The notes below the pieces were generated by a model, which did not search any database, was not told the origin of the DNA, and saw nothing but the letters and a program-made list of their open reading frames with translations. From RGIG8306 sp964566025 (GTDB lineage Bacteria > Bacillota > Clostridia > Lachnospirales > Lachnospiraceae), in contig CAZMHF010000010.1 of the NCBI GenBank assembly GCA_964566025.1, positions 1 through 46,860 on the forward strand: DNA of 46,860 nucleotides, read 5' to 3'. Position numbers and translations under genes: made by a program. This document shows, piece after piece, positions 8,663 through 16,599 of the stretch (position 1 is the stretch's first letter; every line of letters starts with the position of its first letter).

Positions 8663-10075
8663 TTAAAGCGGATACGCTTTATTTTCTACATCCGCTACAC
8701 TTGCATCAACTTTTGTTTTTTGCGCAGCACGATATTTAAAGAAATCCATTGCTACTGTTGGGAACAATGCATAAGAAAGAACATCCTCATCTTGCTGCAT
8801 GTACACTTCGATTTCTTTTCGCATTTTATCTAATTGAGGCTCAATCAAATCTGCTGGACGGCATGTAATTGGCTCTAAGTCGCCACATACCTTTTTCTGT
8901 ACTTCTTTGTTGAATGGCTTTACTGTTTGACCAAACTCACCAAGCAACATTTTCTTTGTTTCTTTTGTAACAGATTTGTATCTTTCGCCTGTCAATACAT
9001 TAAGAACCGCTTGCGAACCAACAATTTGTGAAGATGGTGTTACTAATGGACACTCACCTAAATCTTGGCGCACACGTGGAATTTCTTTAAGCACTTCATA
9101 GTATTTATCTTCTGCTCTTGCCTCTTTTAATTGAGATACAAGATTTGAAAGCATACCACCTGGTACTTGATAAAGCAATGTCTTAATATCAACGCCCATT
9201 ACTTTTGGATTTAACAATCCAGATTCTAGCGCCTCATCACGAAGCGGTCTAAAATAGTCAGCAATTTGCGCTAGTAGATTTTGGTCATAACCACAATCAT
9301 ATTCTGTGCCTTTAAATGTTTCAACCATAACTTCTGTTGCTGGTTGACTTGTTCCCATGGAAAATGGACTCATTGCTGTATCAATGATATCACAACCTGC
9401 CTCCACAGCCTTCAAATACGTCATTGAAGCCACACCTGATGTATAATGTGTATGAAGTTGAATTGGCAATGAAGATACTTCTTTAATTGCTGAAACTAAA
9501 CGTGTAGCTTCATAAGGAACTAATAAACCTGCCATATCCTTAATACAAATAGAATTTGCTCCCATTTCTTCAACTTGTTTCGCCATTGTTGTCCAATAAT
9601 CAAGTGTATACGCATCACCTAATGTATACGCTAGTGCCACTTGTGCATGTCCACCTTCTTTATTGGTTGCTGTTACAGCTGTTTTAAGATTTCTTAAATC
9701 ATTTAGACAATCGAAAATACGAATAATATCAATACCATTTGCAATCGATTTTTGAACGAAGTATTCAACAACATCATCTGCATAATGATTATAGCCTAAT
9801 ATGTTTTGTCCTCTAAAAAGCATTTGTAATTTTGTATTTTTAAAACCTTCACGCAATTGGCGAAGTCTATCCCATGGATCTTCTTTTAAGAAACGAAGTG
9901 AGGCGTCAAATGTTGCTCCACCCCAGCATTCTACGGAATGATAACCCACTTTATCCATCATCTCTATAACTGGCAACATCTGCTCTGTTGTCATTCGTGT
10001 TGCAATTAGTGATTGATGCGCATCTCTTAATATCGTCTCGGTAATTTTAACCGGCTTTTTAATTTGTTCGCTCAT
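8663..10075 (-). CDS. oadA: Oxaloacetate decarboxylase alpha / carboxyltransferase (5S-type)
   Basis: Carboxyltransferase of the pyruvate carboxylase / oxaloacetate decarboxylase alpha family; moves carboxyl groups between oxaloacetate/pyruvate and biotin. Motifs: ETILRDAHQSLIATRM at the N-terminus, the catalytic-lysine segment ICIKDMAGLL, metal-binding HTHYTSG, and the conserved family region VPGGMLSNL. At 470 residues it lacks the C-terminal biotinyl domain of Klebsiella-type OadA; a separate carrier is encoded at 11264, so it resembles the 5S transcarboxylase subunit. ATG has GAGGAGG about 8 nt upstream. It is last in a five-gene operon. Confidence 0.93.
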   Translation of the reverse strand: MSEQIKKPVKITETILRDAHQSLIATRMTTEQMLPVIEMMDKVGYHSVECWGGATFDASLRFLKEDPWDRLRQLREGFKNTKLQMLFRGQNILGYNHYADDVVEYFVQKSIANGIDIIRIFDCLNDLRNLKTAVTATNKEGGHAQVALAYTLGDAYTLDYWTTMAKQVEEMGANSICIKDMAGLLVPYEATRLVSAIKEVSSLPIQLHTHYTSGVASMTYLKAVEAGCDIIDTAMSPFSMGTSQPATEVMVETFKGTEYDCGYDQNLLAQIADYFRPLRDEALESGLLNPKVMGVDIKTLLYQVPGGMLSNLVSQLKEARAEDKYYEVLKEIPRVRQDLGECPLVTPSSQIVGSQAVLNVLTGERYKSVTKETKKMLLGEFGQTVKPFNKEVQKKVCGDLEPITCRPADLIEPQLDKMRKEIEVYMQQDEDVLSYALFPTVAMDFFKYRAAQKTKVDASVADVENKAYPL

Positions 10076-10097
10076 GTAAATGCCTCCTCAAAAATTT

Positions 10098-11219
10098 TTA
10101 TAAGAATATTGCCATGAATACACCGGCTGCTACCGCTGTTCCTATAACGCCTGCTACATTTGGTCCCATTGCATGCATAAGCAAGAAATTTGTAGGATCT
10201 TCTTCTGCTCCAACTTTTTGTGACACACGTGCTGCCATTGGAACGGCTGAAACACCTGCTGAACCAATTAGAGGATTTACCTTGCCGCCACTTAGTTTAC
10301 ACATCAATTTTCCTAATAATACACCACTTGCTGTTCCTATTGCAAAGGCAACGAGTCCTAATACAACAATTTTGATTGTTGCCCAGTTTAAAAACGCTTC
10401 GGCACTTGTTGTAGCACCTACACTAGTACCAAGCAAAATAACTACGATATACATAAGGTTATTGCCTGCTACTTCTGCAAGATTCTTTACAACGCCTGAT
10501 TCTTTAAAAAGGTTACCAAGCATTAACATACCAATAAGTGGTGCTGTGTCTGGTAAAATCGATACGCAAACAATTGTAACAACAATTGGGAATAAAATTT
10601 TCTCTAATTTTGATACAGAACGAAGTTGCTGCATCTTGATAGAGCGTTCTTTTTTTGTTGTCAACAAACGCATAATTGGCGGTTGAATAATTGGAACCAA
10701 TGACATATACGAATATGCCGCTACGGCAATTGGTCCAAGAATATCTTTTTGACCTAATTTATTCGCCAAGAAAATTGATGTAGGGCCATCTGCACCACCA
10801 ATAATCGAAATGGCTGCTGCCGCTTGATCATTAAACCCTAGGAATATCGCTCCTAAATATGCGCAGAAAATACCAGCCTGTGCTGCCGCCCCTAATAAGA
10901 AGCTCTTGGGGTTTGCAATCAATGGTCCAAAGTCTGTTAACGATCCTACGCCCATGAAAATCAAACAAGGGAGTATCGCCCATTCGTCTAGTAAGAAGAA
11001 ATAATATAGTAGTCCGCCCTTTTCCATAATTGGTGGGTATAAATTTACTAGAAGCATACCAAATGCAATTGGTACTAATAGTAATGGCTCATATTGCTTT
11101 GCAATTGCTAGGTATAAAAATATACAAGCAACAATAATCATAGCTAAATTTCCCCAACCTAATGAGCAAAAAACCGTTCCTTCCCAAAGACCTTTCATAA
11201 TATCTAAAATATAATCCAT
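10098..11219 (-). CDS. oadB: Na+-translocating decarboxylase beta subunit
   Basis: Integral membrane subunit that decarboxylates carboxybiotin and exports Na+. The 373-residue protein has about nine to eleven hydrophobic segments and the signature IIGGADGPTSIFLANKLG containing the conserved Asp used for Na+ coupling, as well as the C-terminal GSAGVSAVPMAARVSQ and MHAMGPNVAGVIGTAVAAG motifs. Length fits the OadB/MmdB/GcdB family. ATG is preceded by GGAGG. It lies between the biotin carrier and the alpha subunit genes, spaced 22-44 bp. Confidence 0.94.
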   Translation of the reverse strand: MDYILDIMKGLWEGTVFCSLGWGNLAMIIVACIFLYLAIAKQYEPLLLVPIAFGMLLVNLYPPIMEKGGLLYYFFLLDEWAILPCLIFMGVGSLTDFGPLIANPKSFLLGAAAQAGIFCAYLGAIFLGFNDQAAAAISIIGGADGPTSIFLANKLGQKDILGPIAVAAYSYMSLVPIIQPPIMRLLTTKKERSIKMQQLRSVSKLEKILFPIVVTIVCVSILPDTAPLIGMLMLGNLFKESGVVKNLAEVAGNNLMYIVVILLGTSVGATTSAEAFLNWATIKIVVLGLVAFAIGTASGVLLGKLMCKLSGGKVNPLIGSAGVSAVPMAARVSQKVGAEEDPTNFLLMHAMGPNVAGVIGTAVAAGVFMAIFL

Positions 11220-11263
11220 GTAAGCCTCCTGTTATAAATGCAAATTTCAGTCTGTTAATTCGT

Positions 11264-11635
11264 TTAGTTTAATGAAACTAATACTTCATCTGGCTCTACC
11301 GACTGACCTACACTAACAGTTGTCGCTACAACACCATCAAATGTTGTTACAATTTCATGTTCCATTTTCATAGCTTCCATAACGATAACTACATCGCCAC
11401 TTTTTACAGTTTGACCTGGTTGTACTTTCACAGCAAGCACCTTTCCTGGCATAGGAGCTTTTACAGCATTTGCTCCTGTCGCTCCTGCTGAAGGTGCTGG
11501 TGCTGATGGTGCAACTGGTGCTGGCGCTACCGGCGCTTGTGCAACTGGTGCGCTAATAGGGGCACTGGTTTGTGCGCCTTCCTCTACAGTAACATTGTAT
11601 GCTTGACCATTAACGGTAATAGTAAATGTTTTCAT
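11264..11635 (-). CDS. Biotin carboxyl carrier protein of the decarboxylase
   Basis: A 123-residue biotin carrier. Residues 1-20 form a short leader domain (MKTFTITVNGQAYNVTVEEG), 24-56 are an Ala/Pro-rich flexible linker, and 57-123 are the biotinyl/lipoyl fold with the biotinylation motif EAMKMEHE (Lys90). It carries CO2 between the soluble carboxyltransferases and the membrane beta subunit, like MmdC, GcdC or the 1.3S transcarboxylase subunit. ATG has GGAGGA upstream. Which of the two carboxyltransferases loads it cannot be told from sequence. Confidence 0.93.
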   Translation of the reverse strand: MKTFTITVNGQAYNVTVEEGAQTSAPISAPVAQAPVAPAPVAPSAPAPSAGATGANAVKAPMPGKVLAVKVQPGQTVKSGDVVIVMEAMKMEHEIVTTFDGVVATTVSVGQSVEPDEVLVSLN

Positions 11636-11672
11636 TTTTTAATATCCTCCTGATAAAATGTATGATCGACAA

Positions 11673-12059
11673 TTATGATCTTTTCTTAGTATGTACTCTA
11701 TTAATCGAACGAACAATGAAATTTTCGGGTGTCGTATCTAGCATCATTGCAACCGCTGCTGTAATAACAGCTACCAATGCCAAATCGTCTTCCTGCTTCA
11801 CCTCGCCAACAACTGGTGTTTGTACTACTTCCACAACCTCTTTTTTAGGTTCTACTGGTTTGTTTTGCTTATCCAATTTTTTTTGAGCTATTTTCTTTTC
11901 AAAAAGATTAATGTATTTGAACATAGATATAATAAAAATCATAAATATCAATACGGCAAATACAACAATCAAACCAATTAATATATTGAAACCTGCATTA
12001 CGAAGGATCGCTGGATCAAACACGAAAATTTTTCCTAACACATCTTTAATCGCTGTCAT
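11673..12059 (-). CDS. OadG-family decarboxylase gamma/delta subunit
   Basis: Small membrane subunit of the decarboxylase, 128 residues. A single strong transmembrane helix spans about residues 22-46 (NILIGLIVVFAVLIFMIFII), followed by a charged and Pro/Val-rich linker and a short C-terminal segment DDLALVAVITAAVAMMLDTTPENFIVRSINR. OadG/MmdD proteins assemble the carboxyltransferases on the beta subunit. The C-terminal conserved helix is typical of OadG-family members paired with MmdA-type subunits. Start ATG with GAGGTGAC SD; 11 bp separate it from the upstream gene. Confidence 0.82.
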   Translation of the reverse strand: MTAIKDVLGKIFVFDPAILRNAGFNILIGLIVVFAVLIFMIFIISMFKYINLFEKKIAQKKLDKQNKPVEPKKEVVEVVQTPVVGEVKQEDDLALVAVITAAVAMMLDTTPENFIVRSINRVHTKKRS

Positions 12060-12070
12060 ATCGTCACCTC

Positions 12071-13525
12071 TTAAACCGTTCCGTGTTTTTTATTCGGATG
12101 CTTTTCTTGCTTTGTATATAACATCTCAAATGCTGCGATTGCTTTTTTTCTTGTATCCATAATCTCAATGATTTCATCCACATAACCTCTTCTTGCTGCT
12201 GAGGCAGCACTAAGCTGAAGTTCGTTATATGCATTTGCTTTTTCATTTAGAAGTGTTGCTGGATTTTCATTTTCTTGAAGCTCTTTTTCGTACATAATAC
12301 GAGCAGCTAAATTGCCATCCATCATTCCGAACTTGCTAGTTTCGTAAGCAAATGTTAAATCTGCGCCAATGGCTTTTGAATTCATTGCCAATGCTGCTGT
12401 CCCAATTGCTTCTCCTGTAATGATGTTTACTTTTGGAATGGTTGCATTTGCGAATGCATACACTAATTTTGCGCTTGCCTTTGCAATGCCATTTTCGCTT
12501 TCTATAGTAGCTTCATAACCAGAAACATCTGTTAAGGACAATACTGGAATATCAAACGCATCACAGAAACGAACGAAATCGGCTGCTTTTTCACATCCTT
12601 TTGTCGTAAGCGCTGTGTTAAATTGCTCTGCCATCTCGCCCTCAGCACTGTATAATGCGCTGCGATTTGCAACCGCACCAATCGTCATGCCATTTAACTT
12701 AATAAATCCTGCTACCATTTCTTTTGCATATTCTTTTTTAACTTCGAAGAAGAAATTTTGATCAGAAATTAATGATAAGGCAATTGCTGGATCCTTCAAA
12801 GCACCAGCTAATGTATCACATAAACGATTTAAGTCGTCGTTACATTCTTCAACAATGGTACCGTCTTTATAATGGTCTGGTAAAATCGAAAGTAATGTTT
12901 GAATTTCTGAAAGAATTGTCGCTTCGTCACCGATGCGATCAACTAATCCTGTTTGCGCTGATTGATAAGCTGCTGTCGCTGTATTGTTCTTATCAGCACT
13001 ATTATTCTCAAGTGCATTTGGAGAATTCACGAATAGTTTTGCACTTTTTGATTCCATAAATGAAAAATCGCTTAGCGCAGGAACGATTGCCATTCCACCA
13101 CCACAAACACCAAACAACGCACTGATTTGAGGCACGATGCCAGATGTCAATGTTTGATTCATATACAATGTACCGAATGCATGAAGTGCATCAGTTGCCT
13201 CTTGTAAACGAAGCCCTGCACAATCAATTAATCCTACGATTGGTGCGCCTACTTTACGCGCCATCTTATACAGATTCACAATTTTCTTTGCATGCATCTC
13301 GCCTACAGATCCACCAAGTACCGCTGAATCTTGACTATACACATACACCAAACGTCCAAATACTGTACCATATCCCGTTACAACCCCGTCTGCAGGAGTT
13401 TCTTCACTTTGTAGATTGAAATCCGTATTACGTGACGTAATCTTCGCTCCGATTTCAACAAAGCTTTTTTCATCTAACAATTGTTTAATGCGATTCATTG
13501 CTGATGAGTTCGCTGTATTATCCAT
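12071..13525 (-). CDS. Acyl-CoA carboxyltransferase (MmdA-like, 12S-type)
   Basis: A 484-residue member of the carboxyl transferase family (crotonase-like double domain) that includes methylmalonyl-CoA decarboxylase alpha and the 12S transcarboxylase subunit. Visible motifs are VVTGYGTVFGRLVYVYSQD, GGSVGEMHAKKI, DCAGLRLQE, the oxyanion-type GVCGGGMAIVPAL in the N-half and DVSGYEATIESENG plus the Gly/Ala-rich AIGTAALAMNSKAIGADLTFAYE in the C-half. It lacks the about 40-residue N-terminal extension of typical MmdA, so substrate (methylmalonyl-, malonyl- or another acyl-CoA) is uncertain. First gene of the operon, with its own promoter 60-90 bp upstream and SD GGAGGG. Confidence 0.88.
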   Translation of the reverse strand: MDNTANSSAMNRIKQLLDEKSFVEIGAKITSRNTDFNLQSEETPADGVVTGYGTVFGRLVYVYSQDSAVLGGSVGEMHAKKIVNLYKMARKVGAPIVGLIDCAGLRLQEATDALHAFGTLYMNQTLTSGIVPQISALFGVCGGGMAIVPALSDFSFMESKSAKLFVNSPNALENNSADKNNTATAAYQSAQTGLVDRIGDEATILSEIQTLLSILPDHYKDGTIVEECNDDLNRLCDTLAGALKDPAIALSLISDQNFFFEVKKEYAKEMVAGFIKLNGMTIGAVANRSALYSAEGEMAEQFNTALTTKGCEKAADFVRFCDAFDIPVLSLTDVSGYEATIESENGIAKASAKLVYAFANATIPKVNIITGEAIGTAALAMNSKAIGADLTFAYETSKFGMMDGNLAARIMYEKELQENENPATLLNEKANAYNELQLSAASAARRGYVDEIIEIMDTRKKAIAAFEMLYTKQEKHPNKKHGTV

Positions 13526-13586
13526 AATCAGCCCTCCGTTATTTTATATTTAGTTTCAAGATGAAAACCAACTTACACCACTTATA

Positions 13587-13614
13587 ATTATACACAAAAC
13601 GCGTCAATATGCAA
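13587..13614 (-). promoter_or_regulatory. Promoter of the decarboxylase operon
   Basis: On the minus strand TTGCAT (13609-13614), a 16-bp spacer and TATAAT (13587-13592) lie about 60 bp before the first start codon. A fair sigma-A match. Confidence 0.6.
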
Positions 13615-13754
13615 ACACTTATTCAGTTTTTTTTAAGGAAAACAAAAAAATCTCTTACTTCTAATCAATCAGAGCTTGATTTAAAAAATAAAAGACTTTT
13701 TATTATTTTTTTTCACACCGATATACACCTTTTTTTACAAAAGATAACTCCTAT
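13615..13754. other. A/T-rich intergenic stretch, no gene seen
   Basis: This 140-bp stretch between the decarboxylase promoter and structured element C has long A and T runs and no open frame of note. A short 6-bp stem (AATCAA with TTGATT, about 13662-13680) is present but is not followed by a T-run on either side close enough to call a terminator. Confidence 0.5.
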
Positions 13755-13900
13755 TTAACCTCCCAAGGAAGTCCCCCGCCTCTTAGGCGGTGGGTGGAAC
13801 TTCCTTGTTTCAGTGGGAGTTCAAGCTCCCACTGAAATAGCAGCGAAGCTGCTGGGATGGAGGTCACTAGAAAGTAGCGAAGCGGATTTCGAGTATCCGC
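13755..13900 (+). repeat. Structured repeat element, copy C
   Basis: Copy C of a dispersed structured element. It starts at TTTAACC and shows hairpin 1 (AAGGAAGT with ACTTCCTT, an inner C-rich/G-rich stem), hairpin 2 (TTTCAGTGGGAG with CTCCCACTGAAA, loop TTCAAG, 13808-13837), hairpin 3 (AGCAGC-GAA-GCTGCT, 13839-13853) and a terminal hairpin GCGGAT with loop TTCGAGT and ATCCGC (13882-13900). The CGCATTGT hairpin of copies A and D is missing. It ends 2 bp before the GH2 stop codon, on the opposite strand. No coding frame inside. Probable non-autonomous IS200/IS605-type element or stand-alone structured RNA; the first is inference. Confidence 0.8.
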
Positions 13901-13902
13901 AT

Positions 13903-16599
13903 TTAACCGTTTATGATGTATTCACATAACCCTTTTGCAAATTGTAAAACTTCTGCCGTTTGTGCCGCTTCCCACAGACGACATGTACAGACAAGGATTT
14001 TTTCTTTGTTAATCTCTTCTTCAAAAAGGATGCCGAATTTTTGACAACGCTCTGGATTATCAATCATCCAGACAATAGGCTCAATGAGTGTTTCAGTCAA
14101 ATTCTCACAATGACTATGCTCAATAATCGAATACCATTGTGGTGTTGTATATGACTTTGTTTCAAAACCACGTAGGCTATCATGCTCGTCATCGACCAAC
14201 AACCCTAGCGTCCCTATTGGCAATGGCTTATTCATACTTTTCGAAATCGAACTAAACATTGAATAGCACCAAAAATCCGTACAATACGTTGCATTGAGCG
14301 ACTCCTTTTGAAGTGGAATATATAGAATCTTTTTATGTTGTTTGCTAAACTCTATCACCTGCTCTTTTGTTTGAGCAATCATAATTTCATTGTCTAAATA
14401 GGTGATTTTCTCTTTTGTTATATTGATCGCCACCTCAGGGAACACAAAAAACTCATAGGTGTTTTCGATTAAGGTATTATCCAAGCGTATGGTGAAACAA
14501 ATGTTTGTTGGCTCTTTGATACAACTTGTATCAAATTCAATTTCTCCAACCAATGAAATTCGCTTGCTTCCTTGCTCAAATACTTGCTTACCCGACTCTA
14601 ATGTTCCATCATGTTTACTAAATACATATGAAATCTCTCCATTTACTAGCTTTGGATCAATATTAGACACAAGGATTGTTCCCTTGATAGCTTCCCCAGC
14701 TTGATAAACAAACTTCTCAAACCTAGCCAGTAAAACCGTCTTGTCGCAAAATCCTCGCCATTTCATTGGAGTAATTAAACCCTTTGATTGCATTAAACTA
14801 TTTAAAACACCTACACTAGCAACTCCTTGTCCCGGAAAGTCCTGCAAATCAAGCAATTGAAAACCCGAAAGGTTCTCTGTTGCAATAGCACTTTCTAATT
14901 CAGCTTTGTAGCAAGAAACTGCCAACATTCCCGATGCCTTAAAAAAATCTTTTGCAAACGCAAGCATATGATTGTTCATTGCTTTTTCTTTATAGAAATC
15001 CAAATATAACGGTTGGATAGCACCTGTGTATTGCGCTTTTTCATCATAATCTGGATATATATAATATTGACCAATCTCATGCGAAACAACTGGCAGTGTT
15101 GGTATCATTTCATTTGATGTTTCAACGGAAACTTCTTTTACACCCGTTTCGTATTGAATGAGAATTTTCCCACTTGAACTTTGTGACTTAATATGGCTAG
15201 GAAGGATCATTTCATCATAATCATAATTTGAAGAAGGCGGTTTTAGCTGAATATGACCTTGAGGGGCATCACACATAGCATATGAACCACGAAATAAACG
15301 TTCCTTCGCAAATCGAACACCTGTAAAAAAGTCTTCTTGCTCCAAAATCGCTGGGAAGAATTGAAAATTATTAGATCCTGATGTATAAAAATGACGATTG
15401 TCTTGCGTTTTATATTCTTTTAATATGTCATTAAGCTTCTCTTGACTTCCCCACAATTCATTTCCCAAAGACATAAACATAAAAGAGGGATGATTTCCGA
15501 ATTCGCGCAAAATGCGTCTGCCCTCTTCAATTAAATACGCTTGTTCTATTTCGTTGTGATTTTCATCATCCTTTGTCGTAATTGTTCCCCAAAATGGTAG
15601 CTCTGGTTCTAGATACATTCCTATTTCATCGGCGGCTTCAAATGCTGCTTTGGGCGGACAACATGTATGAAAGCGGTAATGATTGATTCCATAATCTTTT
15701 GCGATTTCAAAAACCTCTAACCACGCCTCTTTATTTGTTGGCGCAAAGCCTGTCAACGGAAATACTAAGCCATCATGCTTTCCTCTTAAAAACGTCGGAT
15801 GACCATTGATCGTTAGCTGCAATCCATCATGATGGATATTTCTCACACCAAATTTAATGCAGTCGGTTTGATCTTCATAGAACAACGCCAATGTCAGCAA
15901 ATTAGGTGCATGCTCATCCCACAACGGCAAATCGTTTTTCATGTTCAATTCGGCGTCTATATGTATACCGTCCATCTTATGCGTCTCTTCATAATACGAT
16001 TGATTTATGTCATACACTGATATACGCACATTTCCTGCATATGATTTTGACATTTGCCCTGTTACTCTTACACAATTTTTCGTGGAGTATATTTGCACAT
16101 TTTTGATTATGGCATTTTCACAACTTGTTATCGAAATTTCGCCCGTCATTCCATTCCAATTTGTTTGCGTATCTGGAGATGTCATATGACCTCCACGTGT
16201 TTTGTAATTCGTATTATCAATACGCACTAAAATTGTATTTTCACCTTTTTTAAGTGCGTTTATTTCATAGTTATGCGATGTCGTAAGACTATCTTGTTCG
16301 CCAATATATTCGCCATTGATATATAGTGCGCTTTTTCTTGTGCGTTCTATGTGAAAAATCGCTTTTTGATTGGCAAAGTCTTCGTCAATTTCTACCGTCT
16401 TATAAAACCAAGCATAGCCTTCAAAGGAATATAAATCCGTCATAAACCCTATTTCTCTAGCGCTATTTTGCTCACCTAATCGTGCATTGGATGTAGTATT
16501 TGGCAACTCAATCGTTTCATGAAATTGTTTCGGGATGCTCTCACATTTACTTGCATCCATAAATACGCCCCATTCACCAGCTAAACTAATCTTTCTCAT
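13903..16599 (-). CDS. Glycoside hydrolase family 2 protein
   Basis: An 898-residue GH2 enzyme with no signal peptide, so probably cytoplasmic. It begins with the GH2 sugar-binding jelly-roll (SLAGEWGVFMD, FYKTVEIDE, LYINGEYIGE), then an immunoglobulin-like domain (about 165-260) and a TIM barrel. The acid/base glutamate is in SLGNELWG (about residue 380) and the likely nucleophile in SHEIGQYY (about 508). About 300 C-terminal residues form additional beta domains. The glycosidic substrate cannot be assigned. Its ATG overlaps the transglutaminase gene by 14 bp with only a weak SD, so it may depend on coupling. A carbohydrate enzyme at the end of a MoxR-DUF58 operon is unusual. Confidence 0.88.
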   Translation of the reverse strand: MRKISLAGEWGVFMDASKCESIPKQFHETIELPNTTSNARLGEQNSAREIGFMTDLYSFEGYAWFYKTVEIDEDFANQKAIFHIERTRKSALYINGEYIGEQDSLTTSHNYEINALKKGENTILVRIDNTNYKTRGGHMTSPDTQTNWNGMTGEISITSCENAIIKNVQIYSTKNCVRVTGQMSKSYAGNVRISVYDINQSYYEETHKMDGIHIDAELNMKNDLPLWDEHAPNLLTLALFYEDQTDCIKFGVRNIHHDGLQLTINGHPTFLRGKHDGLVFPLTGFAPTNKEAWLEVFEIAKDYGINHYRFHTCCPPKAAFEAADEIGMYLEPELPFWGTITTKDDENHNEIEQAYLIEEGRRILREFGNHPSFMFMSLGNELWGSQEKLNDILKEYKTQDNRHFYTSGSNNFQFFPAILEQEDFFTGVRFAKERLFRGSYAMCDAPQGHIQLKPPSSNYDYDEMILPSHIKSQSSSGKILIQYETGVKEVSVETSNEMIPTLPVVSHEIGQYYIYPDYDEKAQYTGAIQPLYLDFYKEKAMNNHMLAFAKDFFKASGMLAVSCYKAELESAIATENLSGFQLLDLQDFPGQGVASVGVLNSLMQSKGLITPMKWRGFCDKTVLLARFEKFVYQAGEAIKGTILVSNIDPKLVNGEISYVFSKHDGTLESGKQVFEQGSKRISLVGEIEFDTSCIKEPTNICFTIRLDNTLIENTYEFFVFPEVAINITKEKITYLDNEIMIAQTKEQVIEFSKQHKKILYIPLQKESLNATYCTDFWCYSMFSSISKSMNKPLPIGTLGLLVDDEHDSLRGFETKSYTTPQWYSIIEHSHCENLTETLIEPIVWMIDNPERCQKFGILFEEEINKEKILVCTCRLWEAAQTAEVLQFAKGLCEYIING

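Noticed and set aside
8639..8833. Plus-strand frame opposite the alpha subunit
   Set aside because: A shadow of oadA, with no SD and Phe/Ile-rich antisense composition.
12064..12246. Small minus-strand frame of 60 residues
   Set aside because: It lies inside the acyl-CoA carboxyltransferase gene in another frame.
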